Origin: Hygrocybe punicea
Taxonomy: Eukaryota; Basidiomycota; Agaricomycetes; Agaricales; Hygrophoraceae
Assembly: GCA_963556145.1 (NCBI GenBank)
Contig: OY744468.1
Coordinates: forward strand, 2,356,001 to 2,420,000
DNA: 64,000 nt
Reading direction: 5' to 3'
This document shows positions 43,338 through 53,217 of the stretch, piece by piece. A program made the translations under genes and the position numbers. The notes beneath the pieces are model-generated. The model did not search any database. It was not told where the DNA came from and saw only the letters and a program-made list of their open reading frames with translations. Positions within the stretch are counted from its first letter, which is position 1; each line of letters opens with the position of its first letter.

Positions 43338-44604
43338 TCAAGTTATGTTGCCACTAGACCTCGTGGTATGGGACGAGACGTCGATGATACGGTGCCTTTT
43401 GATCTCCGCGCCGGCCTTGCCAAAGTATCGCTCAGAATCGAAACTCCAATGTAGCGAGCCTAGATCAATATTCTTCCATTGAGTTCATTGTATTTCATGT
43501 TGCACCCCCCCTTGGTACATACCGACAATCCAGTTCTGGAGGCCTTCGACGTATGCAGCAACGTCGTGATCGATACCGGGTCCCCAGGACGGAAGGGTGA
43601 CACGGTCAGCCTGGAACCGTTCAATGCTTGCCTTGCAGAGCTTGCCAACGAAGTCGACTGCTTCCTGGAGCGTGAGGTTCTGATGGAACATTGTGATTGG
43701 GATCATATTGTGCGTGTCGTTGCGAGATCGCTCAACGTTGTACGAGAAAATGTCCTGTAGGACACCAAGGCGTGAGAACAGCGATCAGATCAAGAAAAAA
43801 CAAGGTGGCGCACGTTCGACCAAGTGACGAGGTCATTTGTAGCTTCCTCGAGCGCGCGGATGGTAGGATGGTGGACGACGTGGTCCGGTAGGTCGATACT
43901 AGCCGCGTATTCGATTAGCGCAAAGCAGGGTTTGCAGCCGCTGGTGTTGCGGCGGATGGGTACATATGACTCAAGGTCCGGAATCAACCGCTGCGCACGA
44001 TCAGCGGACTGCTGCGCGACGGCTTTGAAAAACAAATCCATGGTGAAAATGAAGCGTTCAGTGCAGCCTGGCCCGGCATCTTGTACAAATCGAGTAAAAA
44101 ACCTGGGAAAAAAACACAGCAGAGGCAACGATTAGATATGAAGTCGTGATACTCTTCGCTCCCAAGGAAAGAAACTCACGATTTTGACATCTTTCCTGCC
44201 GCCTTGTCTGTTTCGAATGTAAGAGGATTCCGTAGTGCAGCAATGCAACAATCCGCCATGCCATTAGTATCGATAACATCAAATTCATCAAGCCAATCAT
44301 CAAGGTTGAAGAGATAGTTCATAAAATCGGCGCAGACCCGCAGATGGAAGGCGTCTGTATCAGGGTAGCACGCAGCAGTCAGCTCACCTGCGCGCAGACC
44401 CATGAATGCCTCAGTCTTGGCCTCGTTGTGATTGGCACCTGCGAGGAGCCATTGTTCCGAGGCACGAGCAACGTGGTAGCAATGTGGGTTGAGGCGTAGC
44501 GGGTATGTACAATGCGAGACGAGATCTGGGAGCAGAAATCTGATGCCAGATTCCCGACTGCCAACTAGGATTGCGGCAGCTTCGGTATCTGCTTCATTGA
44601 GCAA
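43338..44604 (-). CDS. Sesquiterpene synthase 2, lacking a visible start
   Basis: Inverted paralogue of the synthase at 31.8-33.1 kb, about 90% identical in protein over the core. Exons: 44604-44180, 44102-43814, 43754-43523, 43459-43338. The metal-binding motifs NLDDWLDEFD and NDLVTWSN/DIFSYNVE and the RY pair (SERYFGKAG) are intact. Similarity begins only at FLLPDLVSHC: upstream codons (about 44604-44533) are unrelated to copy 1 and contain no in-frame ATG before a TGA. The C-terminal 15 residues also differ. A CAG acceptor-like site precedes the first open codons, so a missing first exon is possible; otherwise the gene is a 5'-truncated duplicate. Confidence 0.7.
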
Positions 44605-44642
44605 ATCAATACCTTTAATCTGAAATCATCCACACGGCCGAG

Positions 44643-45595
44643 CTAGCCAATGTTACCTGCGATTTTGAGATCTCCCGTTAGTGGTTCCCGGAAAAATACC
44701 TCGCTGGGCTGGCCACACATGGACCCGTCGTCGCTCTGGAAAGTGCCAGGTAAAATTCGACCGACAGAATCGACAATGGATGCATCTGGTGTCAGAACCG
44801 GCGGGATGGCATGAATATCAGTGAGAGTAAGCTCCCGCTTTACTTTACTGGTTGGAGCATTAAGGTTACGGCATCGTGATGAATTGCGTTCACCCATTGA
44901 GAATGCAAATCCCACAGGGCACGATTCCGCAGGTATCCTCTCCAACGGAGAAATAACCTCAAAAACTAAGCCTTTCCTGAAAGCCAGCGCAAAAGCAGCC
45001 GTATTGAAATCAGGAATAACCACATCCCCACCGAACAGAACACAGTGCTCTGAGGCGACTCTCTGAATAATCAATGCGGGAGAGGAGCGTGGAGAGGATA
45101 GGGGGGACGTTGGCGTTATCGAACACATGGACATTTCAGAGGATGACGATGTATGAAAGATCGGTACGAGTGACATTGATTTCCCGCTGTGAGTCTCAGA
45201 CGTGACTGCAAGAGGCGGGCGACTGTCGACGATATGGCCAAGGTCATTCTTGCTGGATCGCAAACGGTTATCCTCCGCTGTTACTGTAATAGAAGGTACG
45301 GTGGGCCTTTTTAGAGGCCCACGCAACAATCGCATCCTGTATGCGATACCTGAAGTCGTTTAGCGCAGAAAGATAAAAATCCAGGGAGAGAGAGATTGTC
45401 ACCTTGTGTCACGCAACCAAGTTTGTACCGAGACACGCAAACTTTCGGAGGTAATGGAGCACTTACTGGCAACTCTGGTGGGGCAAGGCGGGGTCGGAAC
45501 CGGTGAAGGACAAAAAGCAGAAACCGGACAAAACGGGACCAAAGAGTAAAGAAAACAACAACGATAGCCTGCAGAACAATCCCGGGAGCAGCCAT
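44643..45595 (-). pseudogene. Truncated paralogue of the 57.4-kb membrane-anchored gene
   Basis: Exon 1 45595-45403 encodes an N-terminal hydrophobic helix (IVLQAIVVVFFTLWSRFV) and the motif VTQG; intron 45402-45350; exon 2 45349-44643 matches the first ~230 residues of exon 2 of the gene at 57416-59227, including the KVKRELTLTD and FQSDD blocks and the same exon-intron structure. It then stops, lacking the last ~350 residues. The truncation point sits only about 40 bases from the disturbed 5' end of sesquiterpene synthase 2, indicating a rearrangement junction. Confidence 0.75.
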
Positions 45596-45915
45596 AGGGA
45601 GCACGAGTATGGACCAAGAATAGCGCGCATCTGGGCATCTTATACTAAGTTATAGGGCTGAGCTGCTGGGGGCTGACAAGACTCGGGCGTTTCAATTTCT
45701 TCCCCAGGTTTTATTGCAAAAGGAACCGCTAGTCGTGACTCCGAGTAGATTTGGAGCGAACCGTAGCTGGTGGTCGCCTGTGATAGGTAATAACGTATAT
45801 CGCCACAGCATCGTAGATACTAAACCGCTGATATCACGTGACTGCAGGTATTTCCTAATAACTCTACTGGTGATATATATACTACATATCTTCGTACAGT
45901 ATCTGGGTTGCCATA

Positions 45916-48900
45916 TTAGACCCCGACATGAATAAAGGGCACCCACGATAGAAATGATTCCTTCCCCAGCTTATCGCGAAGGACCTTCACAGCGTGATGG
46001 AGAGCATGCGCAGCTCGGCTGCTGTCAGGCGACGGACTACCAGTAGTGATGCGACGGTACACCTCACTTGCAATTAAAGGTGCATCTTCATCTTTGATCG
46101 ACCACATTGTAGCGATCACGCTCCTGTATCCTGCAGTGACCATCGCACCCGCCAAATGCGCTGCCTCCTCCGAAAGCTTGTCATCTCCTTTCGCAGTCTG
46201 GCATGCCGAGAGGAACGCAAAGTCTGCGTGGCTAAACGAATTGCTGATGATCCTCGAAAGCGTCAGGCGTCCGTTGTGAAGACAGAAGGCGCTCTGGCTT
46301 GTCTCAGAAACGTCCTGAACAGCGTGGCAAGCAAGATGAACCCAGCTACATTCTCCCATTCCTTTAACTACACTCTCGATCGATGCTAGTTCTCCTGGTA
46401 GGCTATGGATATGAAAACTTGGTGAATTGAGTTGTTGGATGTCGGTAAGCTCCTTCGCTGCATTGGGGAGTGGAGATTGTCCGGGGGTGCTTGGCTGAGA
46501 GACTGCGAGGAGTCCCTGGAAAGTTGTCGGGGGGGTTCGGGATCTCTCGAGCAAGGCTGTTAAAGTAGGCGTGTAAGATGAGGTCACAAAGTCTGAAATT
46601 CTTAGCCCTGTGGTGTCTGTGTTGTAAATCCCGGCGGCGTGTATAGGAAGAAAGCTCAGTGGTCCCGTCGGGCACCACCAAATCCGAGGAGGATCGACAG
46701 TCCTTGATATCTTGCAACAAATTATAATTGTCGAACGTTCGTTGACAACAAACTGGTGACTTACCGAGAATGCAAGGGAGTCTAATACTGGCTTCACGAC
46801 ATCGTGCCAGAGGGTGGATAGGATCCCAGGAAAGCCGGCACCTTCCCTGCGCACCACCATAGCACCACGTGCGTCTCGCATGCGGACATTGGCAGCTAAA
46901 AGTATTTGGTGCATTGAATGCTGCAGCTTCGTCGCTCGATCGTATGAGAAGCGTTCGAGGGGCAGGTGGATTACGTCGTCGTGGTCTGGGATGAGGATCA
47001 AGGCGTCGCATCTGGATTCGTGAACGTTGACATAGACGACAGGACCAGATTGAGCGACTTTTAGAAGCCGTGCTAGCTTCTTGGGCTGCAAAAAGTCGCC
47101 AAATCCAGGAACAGCTCTAGCTTGTTCAACGAGGGAATCCCACTGTTCGGCGAGTCGACGGTGTCGTTGTGCAGCCTGCTCCAACAACTCCGTCACTTGT
47201 CGATCTGATGAATTGGAAGAAAGATCTCTGCTGCTGGCGCTGTCCAACTCCTTGGAGATGCGTACAAGGTCATTGGCCAGCTGGGGCCGTACACTACGAA
47301 GCTCGTCAACCGGAGTGCGCAAGGCTAGCAGCTGGCCCCAAACAATGGAGCGTCCTTGCTCCAACCATTCTAAAGCAGTTTCAACCCTTCCCAGCGTAAT
47401 TGCAGTAGCAGCGGCCTCATTTCCAATCCCTCCTATAGAGACAAGTGACCTGTGTCTTTGAGATATGGTTTGCCCGAGCCATGCCACGCGCGGTAAGAGG
47501 TCGATTGCGACTGAATATGCATCCAATGAAGCGACAGGGCACTTCGTAGACTGTAGACGGGCCCAGCGTTGGGCAGAGTTGAATCGGACCAAAGGGGCAC
47601 CAGCCTTTGAGGTGGCAGAAAGCCGGTATTGCTCAATGGCATCGTCGAGGTCATTATTATCCCGGAAACGTTCAAAGCAGTATAGGAGCGAATTCCCGAG
47701 GTTGTTAAGGTACGTTGGCTTGGTGGGGTGGCCTTCTGGAGTGAGACTGATGGCTTGCTTGTAAGCCGAAATCGCCTCCTTGATGTCAACAACTTCTCGT
47801 GAGTGCTGAAAGCGGCTCGCGAATGAGCTTCCGAGGTTGGTGAGATACACAGGCTTGTTAGGGTGTCCTTCTGGAGTAAGGCGCACGGCGTCCTTGTGGG
47901 TTGAAATCCCCGTCTCGAGGTCCACAAGCTTTCCTAAGCGCCCAAAGCGGAGCAGGAAGGAATTCCCGAGGTTAGAAAGACGCATGGATTTGTCCGGGTG
48001 TCCCTCTGGAGTGAGACGTATGGAGTCCCTGTGAGCGGAAATCGCCTCCTCGAGGTCAACAAGCTCTCCTGAGCGCTCATAGTGGCGCAGATGTGAACTC
48101 CCGAGGTTGTTAAGGTGCGTTGCTTTGTCGAAATGTCCCTCTGGAGTAAGATATACGGCGTCCTTGTAAGCAGAAACTGCCTGGTCGATGTCAAGAAGCT
48201 CTCCCGAGCGCGTAAAGCGGACCAGGAATGAATTTCCGAGGCTGTTGAGATACGCGGGCTTCTTGGGGTGTCCCACTGGAGTGAGAGATATGGCAGCCTG
48301 ATGAGCTGAAATCGCCTCCTCAACGTCAACAAGCTCTCCCAAGCGCTCAAAGCGGCGGCTGAATGACCTCCCGAGGTCGCTGAGATGCGCGGGCTTGTCG
48401 GGGTGTCCATCCGGCGTGAGACGCACAACCTCTTTGTGGGCTAAAATAGCCTCCTTGATGTCAAGAAGCTCTCCAAAACGTCCAAAGCGCACCAGGAATG
48501 AATTCCCGAGGTTGTTGAGAAACCGAGATTTGTCGGGGTGTCCTTCTGGCATGAGTGATATGGCGGCCTTGTAAGCTGAAATTGCCTGCTCGATGTCAAC
48601 AAGTTCTCCTAAAGCTTGAAAGCGTCCCAGGAGCGAACCTCCGAGGTTGCTGAGACGCCCATGCTTGTCGGGGTTGCCGTCTGGAGTGAGATGTAGAGAG
48701 TTTCTGTGAGCCGAAACGGCCCTCTCGATGTCAATAAGAGCCCCTGAACGCCCAAAGCGGCGTGCGAACGCACTCCCGAGGTTGCTGAGACACTCAGGCT
48801 TATATTCATGGCCCTCTGGAGTGAGATGCACAGCGTCCTCGTGGGCGGAGATACTGTTATTGATGTCCGCAAGCTCTCCGAAACGTTCAAACCGATGTCT

Positions 48901-49329
48901 GAACATCAGACCAAGATTGTCTCGTATACCGATAGCGAGGCTGCCTTCAGTTTCAATTATTGCGCCCAATTCCAGTATAAAAATTGCGCGTTCAATGTCC
49001 GAAGGTGTGGGGGAACGGTCACAGCGGAGGCGAAGCACAAGTCCGAGCATGCCAAGCGTTACGCCCTGTTGTGGATGTCCGTCTGGTATGAATTCCATGG
49101 CAACATCCAACAGTGAGATGGCTTTGTCCAGACGCTTTTCATTTTGGGATTCAATGGACAATTGAGCCAACAAGACAGCAGCCGCAGCCAAAACCATCGG
49201 TTTCGCTTCAGCCTCGTTTGGAAGTAGAAGAGCATTTTCGAACGCTGCTGCAAGATCGAGTTCCTGTTGCGTCATGCCTGAGAAATACCGCGCATGATCA
49301 TCAGAAATGTTAATGACTGTCAAGTGCAC
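45916..49329 (-). CDS. CHAT protease with tandem TPR repeats
   Basis: One large frame; one 54-bp GTAAGT..AAG intron (46764-46711) is probable and in frame. The middle holds about nine nearly identical 45-residue TPR units. After a further helical linker (LGRVETALEWLEQGRSIVWG), the C-terminal ~250 residues are a CHAT peptidase of the caspase-like clan: the catalytic His in WVHLACHAVQD and Cys in FLSACQTAKGDD, then AGAMVTAGYRSVIATMWSI. CHAT-TPR proteins are related to caspases and separase and are linked to regulated cell death in fungi and to gasdermin cleavage in bacteria. The protein begins before 49329, since an upstream stretch to about 49830 looks like further exons. Confidence 0.85.
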   Translation of the reverse strand: MHLTVINISDDHARYFSGMTQQELDLAAAFENALLLPNEAEAKPMVLAAAAVLLAQLSIESQNEKRLDKAISLLDVAMEFIPDGHPQQGVTLGMLGLVLRLRCDRSPTPSDIERAIFILELGAIIETEGSLAIGIRDNLGLMFRHRFERFGELADINNSISAHEDAVHLTPEGHEYKPECLSNLGSAFARRFGRSGALIDIERAVSAHRNSLHLTPDGNPDKHGRLSNLGGSLLGRFQALGELVDIEQAISAYKAAISLMPEGHPDKSRFLNNLGNSFLVRFGRFGELLDIKEAILAHKEVVRLTPDGHPDKPAHLSDLGRSFSRRFERLGELVDVEEAISAHQAAISLTPVGHPKKPAYLNSLGNSFLVRFTRSGELLDIDQAVSAYKDAVYLTPEGHFDKATHLNNLGSSHLRHYERSGELVDLEEAISAHRDSIRLTPEGHPDKSMRLSNLGNSFLLRFGRLGKLVDLETGISTHKDAVRLTPEGHPNKPVYLTNLGSSFASRFQHSREVVDIKEAISAYKQAISLTPEGHPTKPTYLNNLGNSLLYCFERFRDNNDLDDAIEQYRLSATSKAGAPLVRFNSAQRWARLQSTKCPVASLDAYSVAIDLLPRVAWLGQTISQRHRSLVSIGGIGNEAAATAITLGRVETALEWLEQGRSIVWGQLLALRTPVDELRSVRPQLANDLVRISKELDSASSRDLSSNSSDRQVTELLEQAAQRHRRLAEQWDSLVEQARAVPGFGDFLQPKKLARLLKVAQSGPVVYVNVHESRCDALILIPDHDDVIHLPLERFSYDRATKLQHSMHQILLAANVRMRDARGAMVVRREGAGFPGILSTLWHDVVKPVLDSLAFSVSHQFVVNERSTIIICCKISRTVDPPRIWWCPTGPLSFLPIHAAGIYNTDTTGLRISDFVTSSYTPTLTALLERSRTPPTTFQGLLAVSQPSTPGQSPLPNAAKELTDIQQLNSPSFHIHSLPGELASIESVVKGMGECSWVHLACHAVQDVSETSQSAFCLHNGRLTLSRIISNSFSHADFAFLSACQTAKGDDKLSEEAAHLAGAMVTAGYRSVIATMWSIKDEDAPLIASEVYRRITTGSPSPDSSRAAHALHHAVKVLRDKLGKESFLSWVPFIHVGV
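47625..48905 (-). repeat. 135-bp tandem array encoding ~9 TPR units
   Basis: Units of 45 codons, pattern LTPEGHPDKPxxLSNLGxSF then RFxRxGELxDIExAIS. Very high internal identity implies recent amplification. Within each unit the most variable positions are those around the helix ends (for example SAHKDAV / SAYKAAI). Confidence 0.85.
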
Positions 49330-50122
49330 GATACCGAACCTTCTGAGTCGTGTTGTGATACTGTGTCAGGATCATCTTCCGAAGGAATAGCAGCACAACC
49401 GAACAATAATTCAAGGGTGGGAATGTTTCCAATACCAACAAGCGTTTGAGTAGTCTCTGCGCAGAAATTTGACGACGGTCAGAAACTCACTTTCAAGCAT
49501 TCTTGTACGTACCGTTAACTTGTTCCGTGCACCGTGCAAGCAAATCGCCACTTATCAATTCGGTAACCCCAAGCTGAATGTGTTCTTGTACAGGGCGTTC
49601 GAGGAAGATAGTAATCTTGAAAGAGGGTATGTTTGAGGGTCTTTCAGATAAGTTCGTTTGTATCGGATACAAGGGGCTAGCTATAAGGGATGAAACGTAC
49701 ATGACAAGACTTGATAGAACGTTCCAAGACGATGCGGATTGCCTGATCAACGGTCCGAATCTTTTTGCATCCTGGTTGGTCGAGAGCTCAAGAAAGAGGC
49801 GAGGATCTTCCGGGAAATTTTCATGCTGCTGATGCAGCCCAGGTAGATATCGTACGGTGATGTCTATGCGCAGGCGACAAGTTCAGAAAGCAAGTAAGCC
49901 TGTTGCGATGTCATTGACCTGTAAGACGGAGAGAGCTATGATCGTCGGTACGACCACAGCGATATTATGAACGTTGGGACTAACATCATTGAAGAAAGTT
50001 GTCGAGACTATCGAGCTTCATTGATACTGTGAAGCAAACGTGGCAATATCGATACGTTCCACGCTGCACAGCATACTTTACATAACGACGTAGCCCAACT
50101 TGCTCTGTGAGGGTGCCTTACG
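49330..50122 (-). other. Upstream exons and promoter of the CHAT-TPR gene (unresolved)
   Basis: On the minus strand the 49750-49497 region is open and shows a beta-rich stretch with ITIFLERPVQEH and a preceding LFLELSTNQ segment near 49800. I could not place splice sites with certainty. The remaining ~290 bases lead to the adjacent membrane protein gene. Confidence 0.35.
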
Positions 50123-51462
50123 CTATCTGCGTTCACCTCCACCACCATCGCCACCACCACCACCTTCACTTCCACCACCGTCACCTCCGTCGCCGTCGCC
50201 GCCATTCTCGCCTCCATCAAACCCGCCACCTCCATCAACCCCGCCATATCCACCGCCTCTTCCACCATTATGCAGAGTCTGATTCGCACTGCACAGCGAG
50301 TAATAAAAATGATTAATAAACACCACCCCCAAGGAAATCTGGAACTCCTCATCCACCGACCCCGCCATTCCGCAGACTTTCATCCTTGCCCTGTCTTTCG
50401 GATCTAGAGTAAGCGATTGCAACACCCTGACATATTTTGAACTTGAATTCCGCAACACCAGCGTTGCTGCTGCTGGCCAGCAATAGTAACCCGGCCGTTG
50501 AAATGGAATAGAGTTGTCAAGGAGAGAGAGATTCAGGGACTGGAAAGAGAGATTAGGAGAGGTAACGTAGGTGCCGCTGATGTTATTTGTTGAGTTCGGA
50601 CCCCATGCTGTGTATGTCTGGTTTTCCCAGTCATAAATGATGTTGGGGAACAGTGGGCCGTCCGTGCCGGCAAGGGTGAAATCGAAGCGAAGTTGGTTGT
50701 CTCCATGACGGATTAATTCGGCGATATAATTGGTTCCTGAATGTGTAGATGAGATGTTGGCTGTTCCAACAACTGGAACAGTGTTGAGGAGGTTATAACT
50801 GCTTGAGGAGTTCAATATGACATCCCAATCCCAACCGTTGGCAGCACAACCATGGTTGAAGACGCTGGTATGATAAGCACCGGTGATAACTGGACGGATC
50901 CAGAAAGAGACGGTGGAAAAGGCAAGGAAAATGACTGTACAGAAAAGGATCCAGACTTTGAGGATGACGGAGGGCCTGGCGCCCTTGCTCATTCCCAAAC
51001 CTAAGCGTGCAACCTGATATCCAATCACAGCATTTGGAACACAGGCAGCAACTGCGGAGAGCCAGAGGGAGAATTTGACTCCAGAGACTGTCTGTTTGGT
51101 ACGAAGGATGTCGATAGCGACTTTGGAGTTGAAATAGATGTCGGAATAACTTGCATAGTATCCGACAATCACAAATACGACGTAGAGGACCAAGAATGCG
51201 ATGGCAGCGATGATTAGAGAAGGGCGGAATCGTGATCTCCATAAATTGGCAAGGGATATCTTGGTGCGGACAACTCTGGGGATGAATAGCTGCTGTTCAG
51301 GTTTAGATTCTCCTGGGCGAAGCGATTTGGTTAGTGCTGAAACTCGCAAAGACACGATGATGATTACCCAACTCGGTGTCTACGACTCGGAATGTATTCT
51401 TGCCGTCTTCCATGACTGTTCCCGGGAACAAGGACCTCGTCGACGGACTCGGAGTCGCCATG
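50123..51462 (-). pseudogene. Membrane protein copy 1, frameshifted near the N-terminus
   Basis: Paralogue of the gene at 53218-54561, about 75-80% identical in protein. ATG at 51462 matches the start of copy 2, but 11 bases present in copy 2 are missing at 51329/51330, shifting the frame; downstream the copy 2-like frame is open to 50123. Visible parts: cytoplasmic N-terminus with PGESKPE and FIPRV, three hydrophobic helices (LIIAAIAFLVLYVVFVIVGYY first), then a Cys/Asn-rich globular part with NHGCAANGWDWD and GPLFPN, and a Gly/Asp/Glu-rich tail. Either a pseudogene or a start inside the second frame from a non-ATG codon. Function unknown. Confidence 0.6.
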
Positions 51463-53217
51463 ATGTCGTGTTCTTGTCAACGTTCATGTCTATACCGATG
51501 TAGAGTAATGATGTGCTTGTGACCCAGGGACGTCGGTGGCAGTCCACTGGCACTGTCTTTCCCTCATGCTAAGCCGTATATAATGATCCTCTAGACCCTC
51601 AGGCTACGTATACAAGTATACATGCTCAAGACCCGGACTATTAATAACGCTTTGGGCTTCCTGAATGAAGGTCAGGGGTCGCCGCACTGGCTGTGTTGCC
51701 GTAGAAGCGCTAAACGTATGAGATTCCCTAGATGAGGAATCAAGAACCGTTTGGACTCAGGGCGATTCTGGCTGTCAACAGTAGTTGTGGAATCTGCAGC
51801 ACGTCGTCCACGTCAATACTCGCGTGGTGAAGATTACCGCACTAGCAGTGCTGCCCCGTTACTGAATAAGTGTTTTGGTAGCAGGTTGTGCAGTTGTTGT
51901 TTACGGTGCGTAAAACGTGGTTGTTCGAAGGGCCCTGATAACTCTCCCCTCTCCGGCTCTCCTTGGGAATTACCTTGGTTTGTCAACCAAGAGCAGCCTC
52001 ACCGCTGTCCGTGTTTAACAGGTTGGCCGCTGCTGTGGATGAAATCGGCGGCCTGTTGAATCTCTCAGACTTTTGATGCCTCCCATGGTGGCACTGCTAG
52101 TGCGGTACGTTTGTTCAGGTCATCTTCACCATGTGAGCATTGACGACGTGCATTGTGGGTGACACGGACGAAGTTGACGACTGAGATCCAGACTTGTGTT
52201 CAGATAATCAGTATAAACTTGGCCGTGAAAGTTGCCACTTCCCAACTGGATGGCAGGTCCAGGTCGACTGATGAATTTTATGTCACCTACCAAAAGCCAG
52301 TAACTTCAAGGCTCCCATTCCCTACTAATTATTAGTAACTTGACTTCGACTTCGACATAAACCACTTCCATCCGTTCATTTCTCCTCAAAGCTCATGTCG
52401 GGTTTCACAAGACCATCTGGGGAGTATCGTACCCGTCCCTCTACTAGTGGGGCGGCAAAAACACATGAGGTGAGCAAAAAATAAACAATTCCACTTTGAC
52501 ATCTTGTCTTGTCTAAGTGACGAGGTCGCTCAGGACGGCGAGGCGTGGAAAGCCAGATCAATCATTGTATATATGGTGATGCAAAGCTTTCCCGCCAATG
52601 ATTGATGGTGCGCAATTCTTAATTCTTGCATCTGAATGCATGGTTGATTTGTGACCATCAACGTACGTATCTTGAGCTCGCAGCTTTCGGAGGATCAGAA
52701 AATCTGAGCAGTGATGCTGTCATTCTTTTTTTGGAACACCCAGAACAAAAATTTGTTGGGAATAATTGGCGGAACTGTAGGAAGTTATTGAAGAATAAGG
52801 CGCACTTCGTGATCGGCGTACAAGCCTTATATCGTCTTGGTCTCGAATAGCCTTGAAAGGGTGCCAACAGCATTCCCTTCGCCTCATGGGCCGCCCCGGA
52901 CACCTCCAAACCCCCAGACCCGCTCTTTGTTCCTCGTGCTCCAGTTCTAGGTTACCTTACTCAATGTCCTTGGTGGGAACTGCCAAGTCGAGGTGGTCTC
53001 GATGACCGGTATATAGTTCCTTGCTTCGGCAAGCACGGTTTCTCAGGCAGTTTTTTGGAAGGAAGATGTAGGAGGGGAATGACAGCCACTGGGTAGCCGT
53101 CAAAAGTGCATACATATTTCAATGGTCGTCATAAGGGTGGCAGTTGTTACATTGAATAAAACATTCGGCACAGGGAAAGCGTCAGAGAGCAGAAAGGCAA
53201 CTAGATTGGCAACAGTA
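51463..53217. other. Intergenic interval
   Basis: Between the two membrane protein copies. No supported gene; the duplicated sequence stops close to the coding regions. Confidence 0.4.

Noticed and set aside
50100..50282. Pro/Ser-rich plus-strand frame at the end of membrane copy 1
   Set aside because: Antisense of the Gly-rich tail; GGN glycine codons read backward as proline.
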